A DNA stretch of 64,000 bases from Chelydra serpentina (taxonomy: Eukaryota > Chordata > Testudines > Chelydridae), in the NCBI GenBank assembly GCA_037349315.1, contig JBAIAC010000042.1, positions 2,728,001 to 2,792,000 of the forward strand, written 5' to 3'. The translations under genes and the position numbers were made by a program. Shown here piece by piece: positions 1-12,500 of this stretch; the stretch's first letter is position 1, and each line of letters starts with the position of its first letter. The notes beneath the pieces are model-generated. The model searched no databases. It saw nothing but the letters and a program-made list of their open reading frames with translations, and had not been told where the DNA came from.

Positions 1-1452
1 ATGGGGGACAGGATGAATTGCTGGGCAGGGCAGACACGGGGATGAGAGCTTCTGCGGCAGGGGCCAAAAATCACCGTATCCCGTACAGGTGGGCGAGTGG
101 GCCATGCTAATTGTCGTATGTGCACTTCAAACATCAAGAGACTAGTCTAAAAACCACAATCTAATCTATTTTTTTAGATGGCGTGATTTTGGGGCCAATC
201 TCATGACTTTTGAACTCTTGAAGTTGGCAGTACTGAGCCACGGCCCTGGGCAGGGAGTGCTGAGATGATCTGGCCGGGGAGGGGAGGAAAAAAAGTTCCA
301 GTGGTGATCACTTTCTTGCAGCTCTTAACCCCTCTCTCCTTCCCCGGCCTACCACTTTGTCACTCTGACATGACCCAGCCTGCCTCCCGCCTGCTCTGGG
401 CCTCTCCCTTTATAGCCGGGAGCAGAGATCTCACTGAGCATGTTCAGATCGCTCCAGCATACTCAGTAACAGCGAGCAAAGTTGCCAGCTGGGGAAAGCA
501 GGAAGAGTTTGTCATACTGATCAATATTGCGCTGGTAAGTAACTCTCTACACTGCAGAAATCCGGAGTTAAGGGGGCAAGACGCTCCCAAGGGGCTCAGG
601 TGAGGGTGAACCCTGATCCACAAGGAAACATTGGACTGCAAAGTAATCCAGGGTAAAGTCACCCCAAAACTTAGCCAGGAGGCCTGTTCCACCCAGACTT
701 TCTGCCGCCCTTGATTGTTCCCCTTCTCTTGCCTGAGACAGTTTGTCAAAGAATCAGTAAAAACCCATTTCAGACTCCGCCCAAACCTGGTCTGCGTGAG
801 GGCTGATGATTTCAAATCAACCCCCTGCAGTGTTACAGTGAGTCCCCGTCCCCCCGCGCCATAAAAGGAGTTTTCCTTCTCCTGACACTAGCATCCAATC
901 CCTGAATATTTCCTCCCCGTCCCACTCTAGCATTTGGCCCCACTCATGGCAATAGAGGGGATTTCCAACCACCCATCAAAAAGCACTGGATTTAAACGGA
1001 GCATTCAGCTGAAACAGTTAATAATATACCATGAGATTCAAACTGTTATTAAACACAAATCCCAGTGATTCATTGCCTCTCTAAGCAGGGAACACCCTGG
1101 GGATCCTGGAACTGCTGAGACGTTTCTCCCAGACACGTGAGGTAGGAGAACGATTTTATTTTTCTTTCTTTTTTTAATCCTTCGATCCGTCTTTCAGTTT
1201 GTGGGTCTTTCCTGTGTGTGCGTGCCAGGCCTGAGCGCTGTTGCCAGGGAGCTGGGATCTCCAGAGTTCTTGTTCGAACTCTGGGTGAGAATCCAGGCAT
1301 CATGTGACGAACCCATACTAAGTCATCCACAGAACTGAGGGCCCAGATGGTGGGAGCTTCAGGAAGGACTAACCCAGATTAAGCACTGGAGATGTCTTGC
1401 TTATGCCAAGCAAGCCTTGCCCTCCAGAGTCCAAGCAGCATAGTGATACTCA
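1..1452. other. Intergenic, nothing recognised
   Basis: No exon with supported splice sites, no RNA gene and no repeat family that I recognise. Short open frames here lack protein-like composition. Confidence 0.5.
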
Positions 1453-1716
1453 GGGTATGTCTACACTTAAAACGCAACAGCGGGGCACCTGCAGTGTTTC
1501 AGTGTAGACACTACCTGTGCCGACAAGAGGGGTTCTCCCATCTGCTCAGGTATCCACTTCCCCAAGAGGTGGTAGCTGGATTGATGGAAGAATTCTTCCA
1601 TTGACCTAGCGCGACCAGGGGTTAGGTTGGTGAAGCTACCTCTCTCAGGGGGTGGATTTTTCACATCCCTGAGAGACATAGCTATCCTGATGTAAGCTCC
1701 TCGTGTAGACCAAGCC
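1453..1716. mobile_element. PIF/Harbinger-type MITE, 264 bp
   Basis: The left end reads GGGTATGTCTACACT and the right end ends GTGTAGACCAAGCC, an imperfect terminal inverted repeat. A 3-bp target duplication TCA flanks it (1450-1452 and 1717-1719), as expected of Harbinger superfamily insertions. The termini match the autonomous Harbinger at 9795-14851. It has no coding capacity. Confidence 0.8.
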
Positions 1717-1945
1717 TCAGTTCCTTCTCTTTAGGGTTTTATCCCCCTCCTGCCATGTGAACTGAGCTGCAAACTCAGCTGCTGCGTGGAATCCACTTGC
1801 ATGACTCATCTCCATGGTGGGGGGCGAGCTAATCAAAAAACACCTTTGTCCTCCTTAACGTTCCACAGTAGTGCATCTGGTGCGGATGGGCTTTCCCTGT
1901 TGGGCAGACATAAGGCTTTTGGCTACACATTGGAACTTCACACTA

Positions 1946-2227
1946 GGGCTATGTCTACACTACAGCTTATGTTGGCATAACTTACGTCGCTCAGGGGCGT
2001 GAATATTCCACCCCTCCTGAGTGAAAGAAGTTACACCGACAAGTGCTTGTGAGCTCAGCACTATGTCGGTGGAAGAGCGTCTCCCGCCGACATGGCTTCT
2101 GCCGCTTGCGGAGGTGGGTTTTTTATGCTGACGGGACAGCTCTCTCCTGTCAGCATAGAGCGTCTTCACCAGGTCCAGCTGTCTCGGTACAGCTGCGCCA
2201 ATGCAGCACTGTACGTGTAGACATGGC
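1946..2227. mobile_element. PIF/Harbinger-type MITE, 282 bp
   Basis: The termini GGGCTATGTCTACACTACA and GTACGTGTAGACATGGC are inverted repeats of the same family as the MITE at 1453. The target duplication is CTA (1943-1945 and 2228-2230; TAG is an equivalent reading). The interior differs from the 1453 copy, so the two are separate deletion derivatives or subfamilies. It is non-coding. Confidence 0.78.
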
Positions 2228-2230
2228 CTA

Positions 2231-3163
2231 GTTAATGTCTCCCTCCTGTCTGGTGCTTTACATAGTTACAGAGGCTTACAATACTAGTGCTCAAATATTA
2301 GCTTGCAATATGAGATACAGCTGGTATAGGTGAGATTAATACAGGCAGCAACTTGTGGGCATTCAAATAATGTCTAAACACTAAGCAGATTCTTAGAGTT
2401 CTCAGACCTATTTTAACAATGCTAACACACAGGTGAGTCGAGCTGTGTATTTGTCAGTGTTCTGCTCAGACACGGGCACCGTGGCATGAGCTGGCACCTG
2501 GTCTGCCAGCGTCACAAGCAGCCTACGTGGTTAGGAGGTTTGCTGGATCACAGTCAGGGGCGCCAAAAAAGGGGGGACCAAGAAAGTGTCTTCGAAAGTC
2601 AGGATACTGGACTAGATGGACCATTGGTGTGACTCAGTATGGCCGTTCTTATGTTCTCTTGCTAACTTTGCTTTATATCAGCAGGGCCTGACTTTTTTGC
2701 TCACTTTAGTTCAGGCCTCAGGCCTTGTACCAGGCCCCATATTTCAGGCGCTCTCCTTCTACTACAGCTGGGAGAGGCTCTAGCAAGCTGTGCACTGGGT
2801 TATTCGCTGGGTCAGTTTCATTGAGGGGGGCCGCTTCTGTGCACTAAAAGGAGAGGGGCTCCGATCAGTCTGGGTTTAGCAAATGGAGAGGGCCGGGGAG
2901 GACACACATTGGTGCAGAAGGAAGGAAGAGGGGCTTGTGGCGGAGAGATACTTACAGCCTCCTTATGGAGAGACACCCAACTCTCCAGAGCGTGTGTGAA
3001 ACAGGCATTGCCCATTCTCTTCTCCAATCCCAATCAGCTTTCCCTCCACTTCTCCCTGTCATGCCCCCTCCTTTCCCCCATGTGGTTCTCACTGAGCTTT
3101 TTCTCCCCTCCACGTGCGGCATAAAGGAAGAGGCCAGAAAAAACATTGGCGATCCCAGCAGCC
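2231..3163. other. Upstream region of the TRIM gene
   Basis: About 930 bases without a coding exon. Positions 2585-2662 resemble a widespread retroposon 3' tail (contains GGACTAGATGGACCA and ends near TATGGCCGTTCTTATG). A CACGTG E-box lies at 3109-3114 and a TATA-like CATAAAGG at about 3120, close upstream of the TRIM start codon. Whether these are promoter elements or 5'UTR cannot be decided from sequence. Confidence 0.4.
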
Positions 3164-3574
3164 ATGGCCTCAGCGGCTCCTGTACAGGGAATCCAAGAGG
3201 AAACCATGTGTCCCATCTGCCTGGAGTATCTAACGGACCCCGTGACCATGGACTGTGGGCACAACTTCTGCCAGGGCTGCATCAGTAACTACTGTGACAC
3301 ATGGGAAGAATATGGCTCCTTGAAGTGTCCCGTCTGCAGAGACCGGATCCGGAAGGGGAACCTCCGGCCCAACTGGCAGCTGGGGAATATAGTAGAAAAA
3401 ATTAGACAACTGGAATTAAATCCTAGCCAAGAGAATCTGTGTGAGACACACCAGGAGAAACTCAACCTGTTCTGCGAGGAGGATGGGGAAGCCGTGTGTG
3501 TGGTTTGTGAGAGATCCCCCCAGCACAGATCTCACACGGTGCTGCTTATGGAGGAGGCTGCCCAGAAATACAAG
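3164..3574 (+). CDS. TRIM exon 1: RING finger and B-box2
   Basis: It encodes 137 codons ending in phase 0 at a donor AAG|GTAGGA. The RING reads CPIC...CGHNFCQGC...CPVC with all eight zinc ligands present. The B-box2 ligands Cys93, His96, Cys104, Asp107, Cys112, Cys115, His121 and His124 are all intact. An upstream in-frame TTG at 3146 is not used as the start because the ATG at 3164 has a near-perfect Kozak context. Nothing in this exon is disrupted. Confidence 0.9.
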
Positions 3575-6500
3575 GTAGGAAACACGCTGACGTCAGTTAA
3601 TTCAATCCTTTCCTTTTCAGACTAAATCGATCTTTTCCCCCATAGGCGCCGACTTACTCAGATCCCGGTGTGGGGGCTCAACCCCTGCTCCATCCCAGGC
3701 CCCATCCCCGCTTTGCCTCTTCCCACCCCATCCCCCTGCCTTTCCTTCCCCCGCTCCTCCCCCTCCCCCCCAGCACCTCCTGCACACCACTGAACAGCTG
3801 ATTGCAGTGGGCGGGAGGAATTGGGAGGGAGAGGGAGGAGCTGATCAGCGGGGCCACCGGTGGGTGGGAGGTGCTGAGGGGAAGGGGGAGGCACTGATCC
3901 GCGGGGCCCACCGTTTTTTTTTTCCGTTTGTACCCCAGAGCACCCATGGAGTCGGCGACTCGGTGCCTATGTTTTCCCCCAGGGGAGCTGAAGTTTCTCT
4001 GAGCCTCTTTCAGAGCAACAAGTTCTCCCAGTTTCCCGGATTTCCTCTCCCAGAAGCCAGCTCCATCAATAGTCCTACAGAGCTACTCCCTCTGGGCTGA
4101 TACTGACGCTGCTCTAGCATTGTCCAGAGGAGGCGCTGTCTCCCTTAAAGGGAATGAACAACGATGGCTGCATGGTTCCTGTCAGACCAGAGATGGAGCG
4201 GATGAGCCTGCTGCAGCTCAGATGCAGCCAAAAAGGAGGTGGAGACTGAAGAGAAAGAGCAGTTCTGCTGCGGGGGGTTATGTGTGAATTATGGTGGGTT
4301 GGTAGCACACTACAGTTACGGCTTGAAACTAGTTTACTGTTTGAAAAGCCCATTTCTCCAACTGCTCTGAAATCCTCGCGCGTATTCCGATTGTCTTGAA
4401 AATTCCCGTCCCTCCTGGGATTCCAGGTTAGTGTTAGCGGGCCACATTTGAAGTGGCTTGAGCCAGGTATTGCTGAGATCGAGTTTTGTTACCGACGTGG
4501 CGTCCTGGAAAACACAAATCCAGTGGGGGGAAATAACCCTGGGAAAAGAGAAAAATCAAAAGTCGCTTTTCTTTTGTTAGGATCAAATTCAGCTCCATTT
4601 GCAGAGCTTGATGAAAGAGAGAGATGAGATCCCGGCCATTAAACTGAGCGAGGAAAAGAGACTCCTGGAACTGCTGGTAGGTGCCTTTGTTAATCGCTAG
4701 CAGATATTCCCGGGGGCATGATCAATGTTCTCCTCGCTCTGAGAGATGGGAAAGCGACAGTGGGTAAACGTTAATTTTCACTCCATGCATCTGAAGAAGT
4801 GGGTTTTTTACCCACGAAAACTTATGCCCAAATAAATCTGTTAGTCTTTAAGGTGCCACCGGATCCTCGTTGTTTTCGACAGTGGGTAACTTTCCCTTTT
4901 CAGTGATGATTAGTTATTCTTCTGTGTCAAGTAAACTCTGTTCTGGTTGAATGGAGATGAGGCAGGCAAATGGTGAAGGTAGGAGAATGTTTATTTATGA
5001 AGCCAGATCCTTTCTAGGGATAATTTGAACGTACATCACGGGACTTATAGTGAAGGTGATGCTTCCTCTGAGGTCACTCGGACCAACGGAGGCAGGCAGC
5101 ATATGCAACACTGGTGAGAATCCCTCCCCCTCCAGCTAGGGATCTACTGTGAAACTGCCCGTGACTCTCCACGTATCCCCAACCTGCCCTTTCCCTGTGT
5201 GTCCCTTACAGGTGGAAACGGAAGCTGAGAGGCAGAAGATAATATCTGTATTCAAGCGGCTGCACCAGTTTCTGGAGGACCAAGAGCGCCTCCTGCTGGG
5301 CCAGTTGGAAATGTTGGACAAGGAGATTAGGAAGAGCCAGGATGGAAACGCCACCAGAGTGTCCAAGGAGATACCCCATCTCAGCGAGCTGATCAGCGAG
5401 ATGGAGGGGAAGTGCCAGCAGCCGGCCAGCAAATTCCTGCAGGTGAGACTGAGTTAGAGACCACCCCCAGATCCCTGCACAGGTGTCATGGCAACGGAGT
5501 CCAGGAGTCAGTAACTCAGTCGGTGCATTGCTGGAATGGGAATTATGATGGTTCTTTAGAGAGTTACAGACTCTTAGATGTACGAGATGGAAATGCTCCT
5601 TTCGCTCAGACACTCCATGGCCCTGGGGCCAGAGCAGGGTTGCTCCCACCAAGTCACTTTCTTTGGTTTTGTGCAGCCAAGGTTCAAAATTCCCTTGGGA
5701 GATGATTCACTGGCCAGATACTTCTCAGTACTTCTCCCTGATATTCAGCCACAACTTTCCCTTTCGTAGTTTCTTCCCCTTGCTCCTCATGCTAGCCACA
5801 TGTGTCACACTTGGCAATTCCTGCCCCTCCTGGGTCTCTGGATTCTGCAGGTCAGCAGGCTGGAATATTTGAGAGCTCTGGGCCGTGTCTGCGGGAATGT
5901 GCAGTTGGGGCGCTGACTTTTATTTTTCCCAGGGGGTGCTCGAACCCTGCTCTGCCCCAAGGCCCCACCCTCGCCCTGCCTCTTCCTGCTCCAACCCTTC
6001 CCCCGAGGCCCCCGCTGGCTGCTCTCTGCCCTCCCCCTAGCGCCTCCCCCAGCCGCCAAACAGCTGGGGCTGGTGGGTGCTGAGCACCCACTATTTTTTT
6101 TCTATGGGTACTTGAGCTTTGGAGCACCCATAGAGTCGGTGCCTATGACGTGCAGGACTAGGGAGGTGGGGGAAGATGAGGGGGAACAAAGTTATCGGGG
6201 CTATGAGGATGGGGGGTGAGGGTGGGAGGAGGAGATATTGTTTCTCTTCCTCGAGCGAATGGCCTGAGCTTTATAAACAGCAGGGTTCCCTGGTCTGGTC
6301 ACAAACTCCCCACCCTCGTTCATGCCCGTGAGAGGAGCACAAAGAGCTAGAGAGATTTTCAATATGGGCATGAGAGAGAGAGAGAGAGAGAGAAAGGGCC
6401 CTTCCCGTGAGAACGCGCCTGCACATTTACACTCACAATAACATCTCTGTGACTTGGGTTTTCCACAAATAACAGCAAAAACCCACTTGGGCATAGGCGC

Positions 6501-9500
6501 CAGCTTCCTCATTTCCCTGGGGGCGCTCGACCCCTGCTCTGCCCCAGGCCCCGCCCCCACCCCCAGACCACACCCCTTCTCCCAAGGCCTCACCCCATCC
6601 CACCTCTTTCCGCCCCCTCCCCTGAGCACGCTTACCCCTCCCCCCCCCGCGCCTCCTGCACACCGCTGAACAGCTGATGCGCGGAGGGAGGGAGGCATGG
6701 GGGGAGGGGGAGGAGTTGATTGGCAGGGCCACCCGGGGATGGGAGCCACTGGTGGGGGGAGGGGAAGGAGCTCCTCTAGTGAGTGCTGAGCACCCACCAA
6801 TTTTTCCCCGTGGATGCTCCAGCCCAAGAGCATCCACGGCGTCGACGCCTATGCATTTGGGAAAAAATGTTTATGAATAAAAGGGTCCTAGATCCCCATC
6901 TGCACTGTGCTGAATTCAGAGCGAGCCCCCTCCAGAGCAGGAGGGGCCCTCGGCATGAGGGACTGAGCTCCCTTTTCTTTATCTTCCCTCTAGGACATCA
7001 GAAGCACCTTGAGCAGGTAGGTGGCTCCTTCCTGCTTTACGGCACCAGGAAAGGACTTGGCCGCTGTGTTCAAACACCCAGCACCGAGCGACCTGGCCCC
7101 AGCCCGCCCCGCCTCTTCCCACCCCTGCTCCGCTCCCGCCCCCATTCCACCCTCACCCCAAGTACCCGCCCCGCCTCTTTCTGGCTTACCCCCACTCCCC
7201 CAAGCAACGCCAGGAGCCAGCAGGGCAGAGCAGACCAGGGCGGGCTGGGGCCGGGTTGCTCGCTACTGCCAGCACCAGGCCCCCCACCCCTCGCTAACCT
7301 CCAGGCCTCCCTGGACCCCTTCTCCCCTGATGCACGGGCCCCCAAAGTGCAGGGCCCGGGATGGTTGCCCCGGTCCATCCTATGGACAGGACATCTCTGC
7401 TTGGACCCGTTCTGAGCACCACCAAAAATTATACAAACCTGGCGCCCATGTTCATCACCCTGGCACCTCTGGGCTTGCCGCGTCACTTATGAAAATAAAA
7501 AAATTGCTTGAGCCCCGGCACCTCTTACATCTACTCAGGGCTTAATTTGTAACAAATCAGTCCAGTTCCGAGTGCACATATGGCTACAACACTAAGACCG
7601 GCAGGGAGGCCAAGGAGTGAGTTGGCTGTGGAGACTCAATTCCTGTTTTGCCCCAGAGCCGGTCTCTCCAGGCCAGAGCTGAAGAATATTAATGGCACAG
7701 GGGCTGACTTCCGGCCCCGCCCGTGGGTGCTGTCACCCGGCGTCGGGGGCGGGGCCCCGCCCGACGCCGGGCCCCGCCCCCGACGCCGGGCGACGTTGCG
7801 GGGCCCCGACGCCGACGCAATGTTGCCCAGCGTCGGGGGCGGGGCCCCGCAACATCTCCCGGTGCCCGGTAAGTTTGCCGCGGGTCCGGGGTGGGCAGGG
7901 AGTTGCCGGTGGGTGCAGAGCACCCACCAATTTTTCTCCGTGGGTGCTCCAGCACCGGAGCACCCACGGAGTCGGCGCCGATGAAATGGGATCTTCTGGG
8001 GGAAGTTTGCATGACCATAGTCTGTGTTGCACCTGCTCTGAGGCTGGGAGAAGCCGAGGAATTCTAACTCCAGGCCCATTAGAGCAGCGACTTTCACTGA
8101 CAACAAATTATGTGTCACTAAATGAAATACAAGAATGTGACATTTTCTCTCCAGGTATGAGAAAGGGAAGCCGGTAGAAATGTCTTTGGAGCTGGAAAAG
8201 AGACTCGGAGAGTTGTCTCAGAATAATATTGCTCTAACGGAGACTCTGAAGAAGTTCAAAGGTACCAAGACGGGATCGGGGGGGGGGGGGGGGGAAAGTG
8301 GGATGAGTCTAGAGACTGTGGGAGAAGAGGGGCTCTGGCCAGCTGGTTCATAATGAAATTATGAATCCGTTTAATAAGAAAAGGGAAGCAGACAACCTGA
8401 GCAAATCCAGCAAGGTCCCAAGCATCAAGATAGCTCACGTTGAGTCACTCGGTCACCTTTGGTAAATTATTATGGTCCAGGTTTAGCAAAATGGCCTCAT
8501 TTTTGGAACCTCAGTTTATCTCGTCCAGCTGCAGAACTGCGGGGCATGTGCTGCAGAACGTCTGTCCTCCACCGCTGCAGGTGGAGTCCGTGGGAGCTGC
8601 AGGTGCCCAACCCCTCTGTGAAGCAAGCCCCGGGTGCCTAAAGTCCGGCACCCAAAATGTAGACCCTAAATGAAAGGCCACTATTGAAATTGGGACTCAG
8701 CCCATCCTTGTGTTCCGGCCCCGGGTGCCAGCTAGTTTGGGCCAAGGGGGCTGTAGACAAGATGCAAACTCCTCTCCCACCCCGAGGGAATCCCTCTGGT
8801 ACAGAAGCCACTTGTTCCTGCTGCTGGCACTAGGATGACCAGATGGGACAGTCCTGATTTTTGGGTCTTTTTCTTATATAGGCTCCTATTACCCCCCACC
8901 CCCGTCCCGATTTTTCACACTTGCTGTCTGGTCACCCTAGCTGGCACCGGGAGCATGCCTGGGCATGGAGTGGCGTTGGTGAGGGCACGCTGGCGCAGGG
9001 AGGGGGTGGACCAGGATAAAAAGGTGTCGCCAGGATGAAGCTCTTTCTCTTGTACTCTGCTGGCCGGCAAAGCCCCATAGAAGTCACTGCAGGGGCGTCC
9101 CTAGACATTTTGGTGCCCTATGCAGCCCCCCCCCCCGCAGGGGGCGGTTCTGGCCCCAGGCCTCTGCGGGGGAGGGGCATCCCCAGGCCTCTTTGGGGTG
9201 GGGGGGCTGCACCCAAGATCTGTGGGGGGCAGGAGGGAAACCACCCCCCAGCATGAGCCGGCGGAGCCTAGCGTGTTCGGGCCAGGTCGCTCCACATCCT
9301 GCTGCCGGTGAGTGCAGGGCAGGCCCGACTCCGCACTCACGGGGTGGCGGGAAGTGGAGCGACCTGGCCCCAACCCGCTCTGCTCTGCTCCCCTGGCTCC
9401 CAGCCATCAGACTTTGGGGGCAGGGGCAGGCTGGGACTGGACTGCTCCACTTCCCGCTGCCCAGTGAGTGCAGGGCACGCCAAATTTCCTGGTGCCCTAC

Positions 9501-12500
9501 GCAGCTGCATAGTTTGCGTATGGGTAGGGACGGCCCTGGGTCGCTGACACGAGGATGCAAATCTGACTGGATTTCAGGACTTCCCTGTGCCAAACTTTGC
9601 ATTAGCCACTGAATAGGGAAGACCCAACCTGCCTCCCCTGTATCCCTTGGCCAGTGGAGGGGTGAATCTGGCCCATTGAGCTAAACCTCTGCCTGCCTCA
9701 ATTCCTGCATTTGTAAAAGGATACAATTGTTCTTTGCATTTCAGTCTATCCAGGGCGACGACCCCGTTTGTGCCGAGCTCAGTAGAGACACTGAGGGTAC
9801 GTCTACACTACAGAACTAGGTCGAAATTATAGAAGTCGATATATTAAAACCCGAATTAATGGAATCGATTGTGTGTGTCCCCACTAAAGACCGGTAAGAC
9901 CATGAGGTCGATTGTCTGTGTCCACAGTTGCGAGATTAGAATCGACCTTCGAAGCATTGCATTGCGGGTAGCTATCCCACAGTTCCCGCAGTCTCCGCCG
10001 CCCATTGGAATTCTGGGTTGCGATCCCAAAGCCTGATGGGGCAGAAAAAAATGTCGCTGGTGGTTCTGGGTACATGTCATCAGGCCATCAAACGTCCCTC
10101 CCTCCCTCCTTGAAAGCAATCTTTTTCGCGCCTTGTCTGCGTGCTTTCCATGTTTGCTACAGAAGGCTACAGAAGGCTGCTCAGCTCACAATTACCGTAC
10201 ATCTCCAGCGTGCGCCTTCACATTAGGTCTACTGGAGATTCAGTCACGGTATAATACGGGCAGAGGGATAGCTCAGCGTTCTGAGCGTTGGCCCGCTAAA
10301 CCCGGGGTTGCGAGTTCAATCCTTGAGGGGGCCATTCCGCCTGAGGCTGGTAGTCGCGGGACTGCACAGCATAAGCTCCTTGCCTTCTAGCTGCAGATCG
10401 TGCACTATGCCATAAATGGTTGTGGTCGCGGGACCATACAGGAGAAGCTCCTTGCCTTCTAGCTGCAGATCGTACAATATGCTCGACATTACAGTGCTCC
10501 TGGCCGGCGGCCTTTGGTGTGGCTGGCCGGGGGCGCTTTTTTACGTTTTCTTTAAGGGAGATTCAGCACTGCCTGGAACACGGGCAGAGGGATAGCTCAG
10601 CGGTATGAGCGTTGACCCGCTAAACCCGGGGTTGCGAGTTCAATCCTTGAGGGGGTCAGTAGAGCTTATTGTACCATCTGCAGCTGGAAGGAAAGGAGCC
10701 TAACCCCTGCTCACGGCATATTGTACTATCTGCAGCTAGAAGGAAATGAGCCTAACCCTTGCTCCCCCCTCCCTCCGTGAAAGCACCTGAGGGGGGAGCG
10801 AAAAATCCTTTCGCGCCTTTTTTCGTACGGGCGCCATATTGCTGCCACCATTGTTATCCACCCGCCGCTTCTGCTCCCACTCTGCTGTCCTGCAAACAGC
10901 GTACCGGGGGAAGCATGGAGCACGATCAGATCACCGCAACTGTTATGGCCGTTATGAACACCACGCGCATTGTCCAGGAGTATATGGAGACCGAGAACCG
11001 GGAGCTGCTAGAGCAACAGGAGGCGAGGACGAGACAGCATCAGCCTGAGGAGAGTGATGAGGACATCGAGACAGACCTCAAAAGGCCCCCCCGCAAGGTG
11101 GACATCATGGTGGTAATGGGGCTCGTTGATACAGTGGAACGCCGATTCTGGGCCCGGGAAACAAGCACAGACTGGTGGGACCACATAGTGCTGCAGGTCT
11201 GGGATGATTCCCAGTGGCTGCGAAACTTTCGCATGCGTAAGGGCACTTTCATGGAACTTTGTGAGTTGCTTTCCCCTGCCCTGAAGCGCCAGAACACCAA
11301 GATGAGAGCAGCCCTCACAGTAGAGAAGCGACTGGCGATAGCCCTGTGGAAGCTTGCAACGCCAGACAGCTACCGGTCAGTCGCGAATCAATTCGGAGTG
11401 GGAAAATCTACAGTGGGGGCTGTTGTCATGCAAGTAGCCAGGGCGATCACCAAGCTGCTTGTACCAAGGGTTGTGAGTCTGGGAAATGTGCAGCTCATAC
11501 TGGATGGCTTTGCAGCAATGGGCTTCCCGAACTGTGGAGGGGCGATAGACGGAACCCATATCCCTATCTTGGCACCGGACCACCAAGCCAGCGAGTACAT
11601 AAACCGAAAGGGTTACTTTTCAATAGTGCTGCAAGCACTGGTGGATCACAAGGGGCGTTTCACCAACATCAACGTGGGATGGCCGGGAAAGGTACATGAC
11701 GCTCGCATCTTCAGGAACTCTGGTCTGTTTCAGCTGCTGCAAAAAGGGACTTTCTTCCCAGACCAGAAAATAACCGTTGGGGATGTTGAGATGCCCATAG
11801 TTATCCTTGGGGACCCAGCCTACCCCTTAATGCCATGGCTCATGAAGCCATACACAGGTAGCCTGGACAGTAGTCAGGACCATTTCAACTATAGGCTGAG
11901 CAAGTGCAGAATGGTGGTGGAGTGTGCATTTGGCCGTTTAAAAGCTCGCTGGAGAAGTTTATTAACTAGGTTAGATCTCAGCGAAAACAATATTCCCATT
12001 ATTATTACTGCTTGCTGTGCGCTCCACAATATCTGTGAGAGTAAGGGGGAGACGTTTATGACAGGGTGGGAGGTGGAGGCAAATCGCCTGGCCGCTGGTT
12101 ATGCGCAGCCAGACACCAGGGCTATTACAAGAGTACAGCAGGGTGCGTTGCGCATCAGGGAAGCTTTGAAAACAAGTTTCATGAATGGCCAGGATGCTGT
12201 GTGAAAGTTCTGTTTTTCCCCAGTAATGAAAAGCCCCGCCCCTTCATTCGCTCTACTTCCCTTTACCCAAACCGCCCTGCCCTCCCCCCCTCGATCACCG
12301 CTTGCAGAGGAAATAAAGTAATTCTTGTTTAAAAATCATGCATTCTTTATTAATTTGTAAAACACAGAGGGGGGACTATGGTGGTAACTGACACAGTCTC
12401 CCGGGATAGGTGGTGGAGGAAGGGAAGCACCAGGATGGGTGGTGGAGGAGGGGATGAGGGAAGGACAAGGACACACAGCACTTTAAAACTTATTGAATGC

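Noticed and set aside
3146..3163. Upstream extension of the TRIM start
   Set aside because: It would begin at TTG; the ATG at 3164 has a near-ideal Kozak context.
10759..10914. N-terminal extension of the Harbinger transposase
   Set aside because: It would begin at TTG and the added residues have no family character; ATG 10915 begins the recognisable protein.
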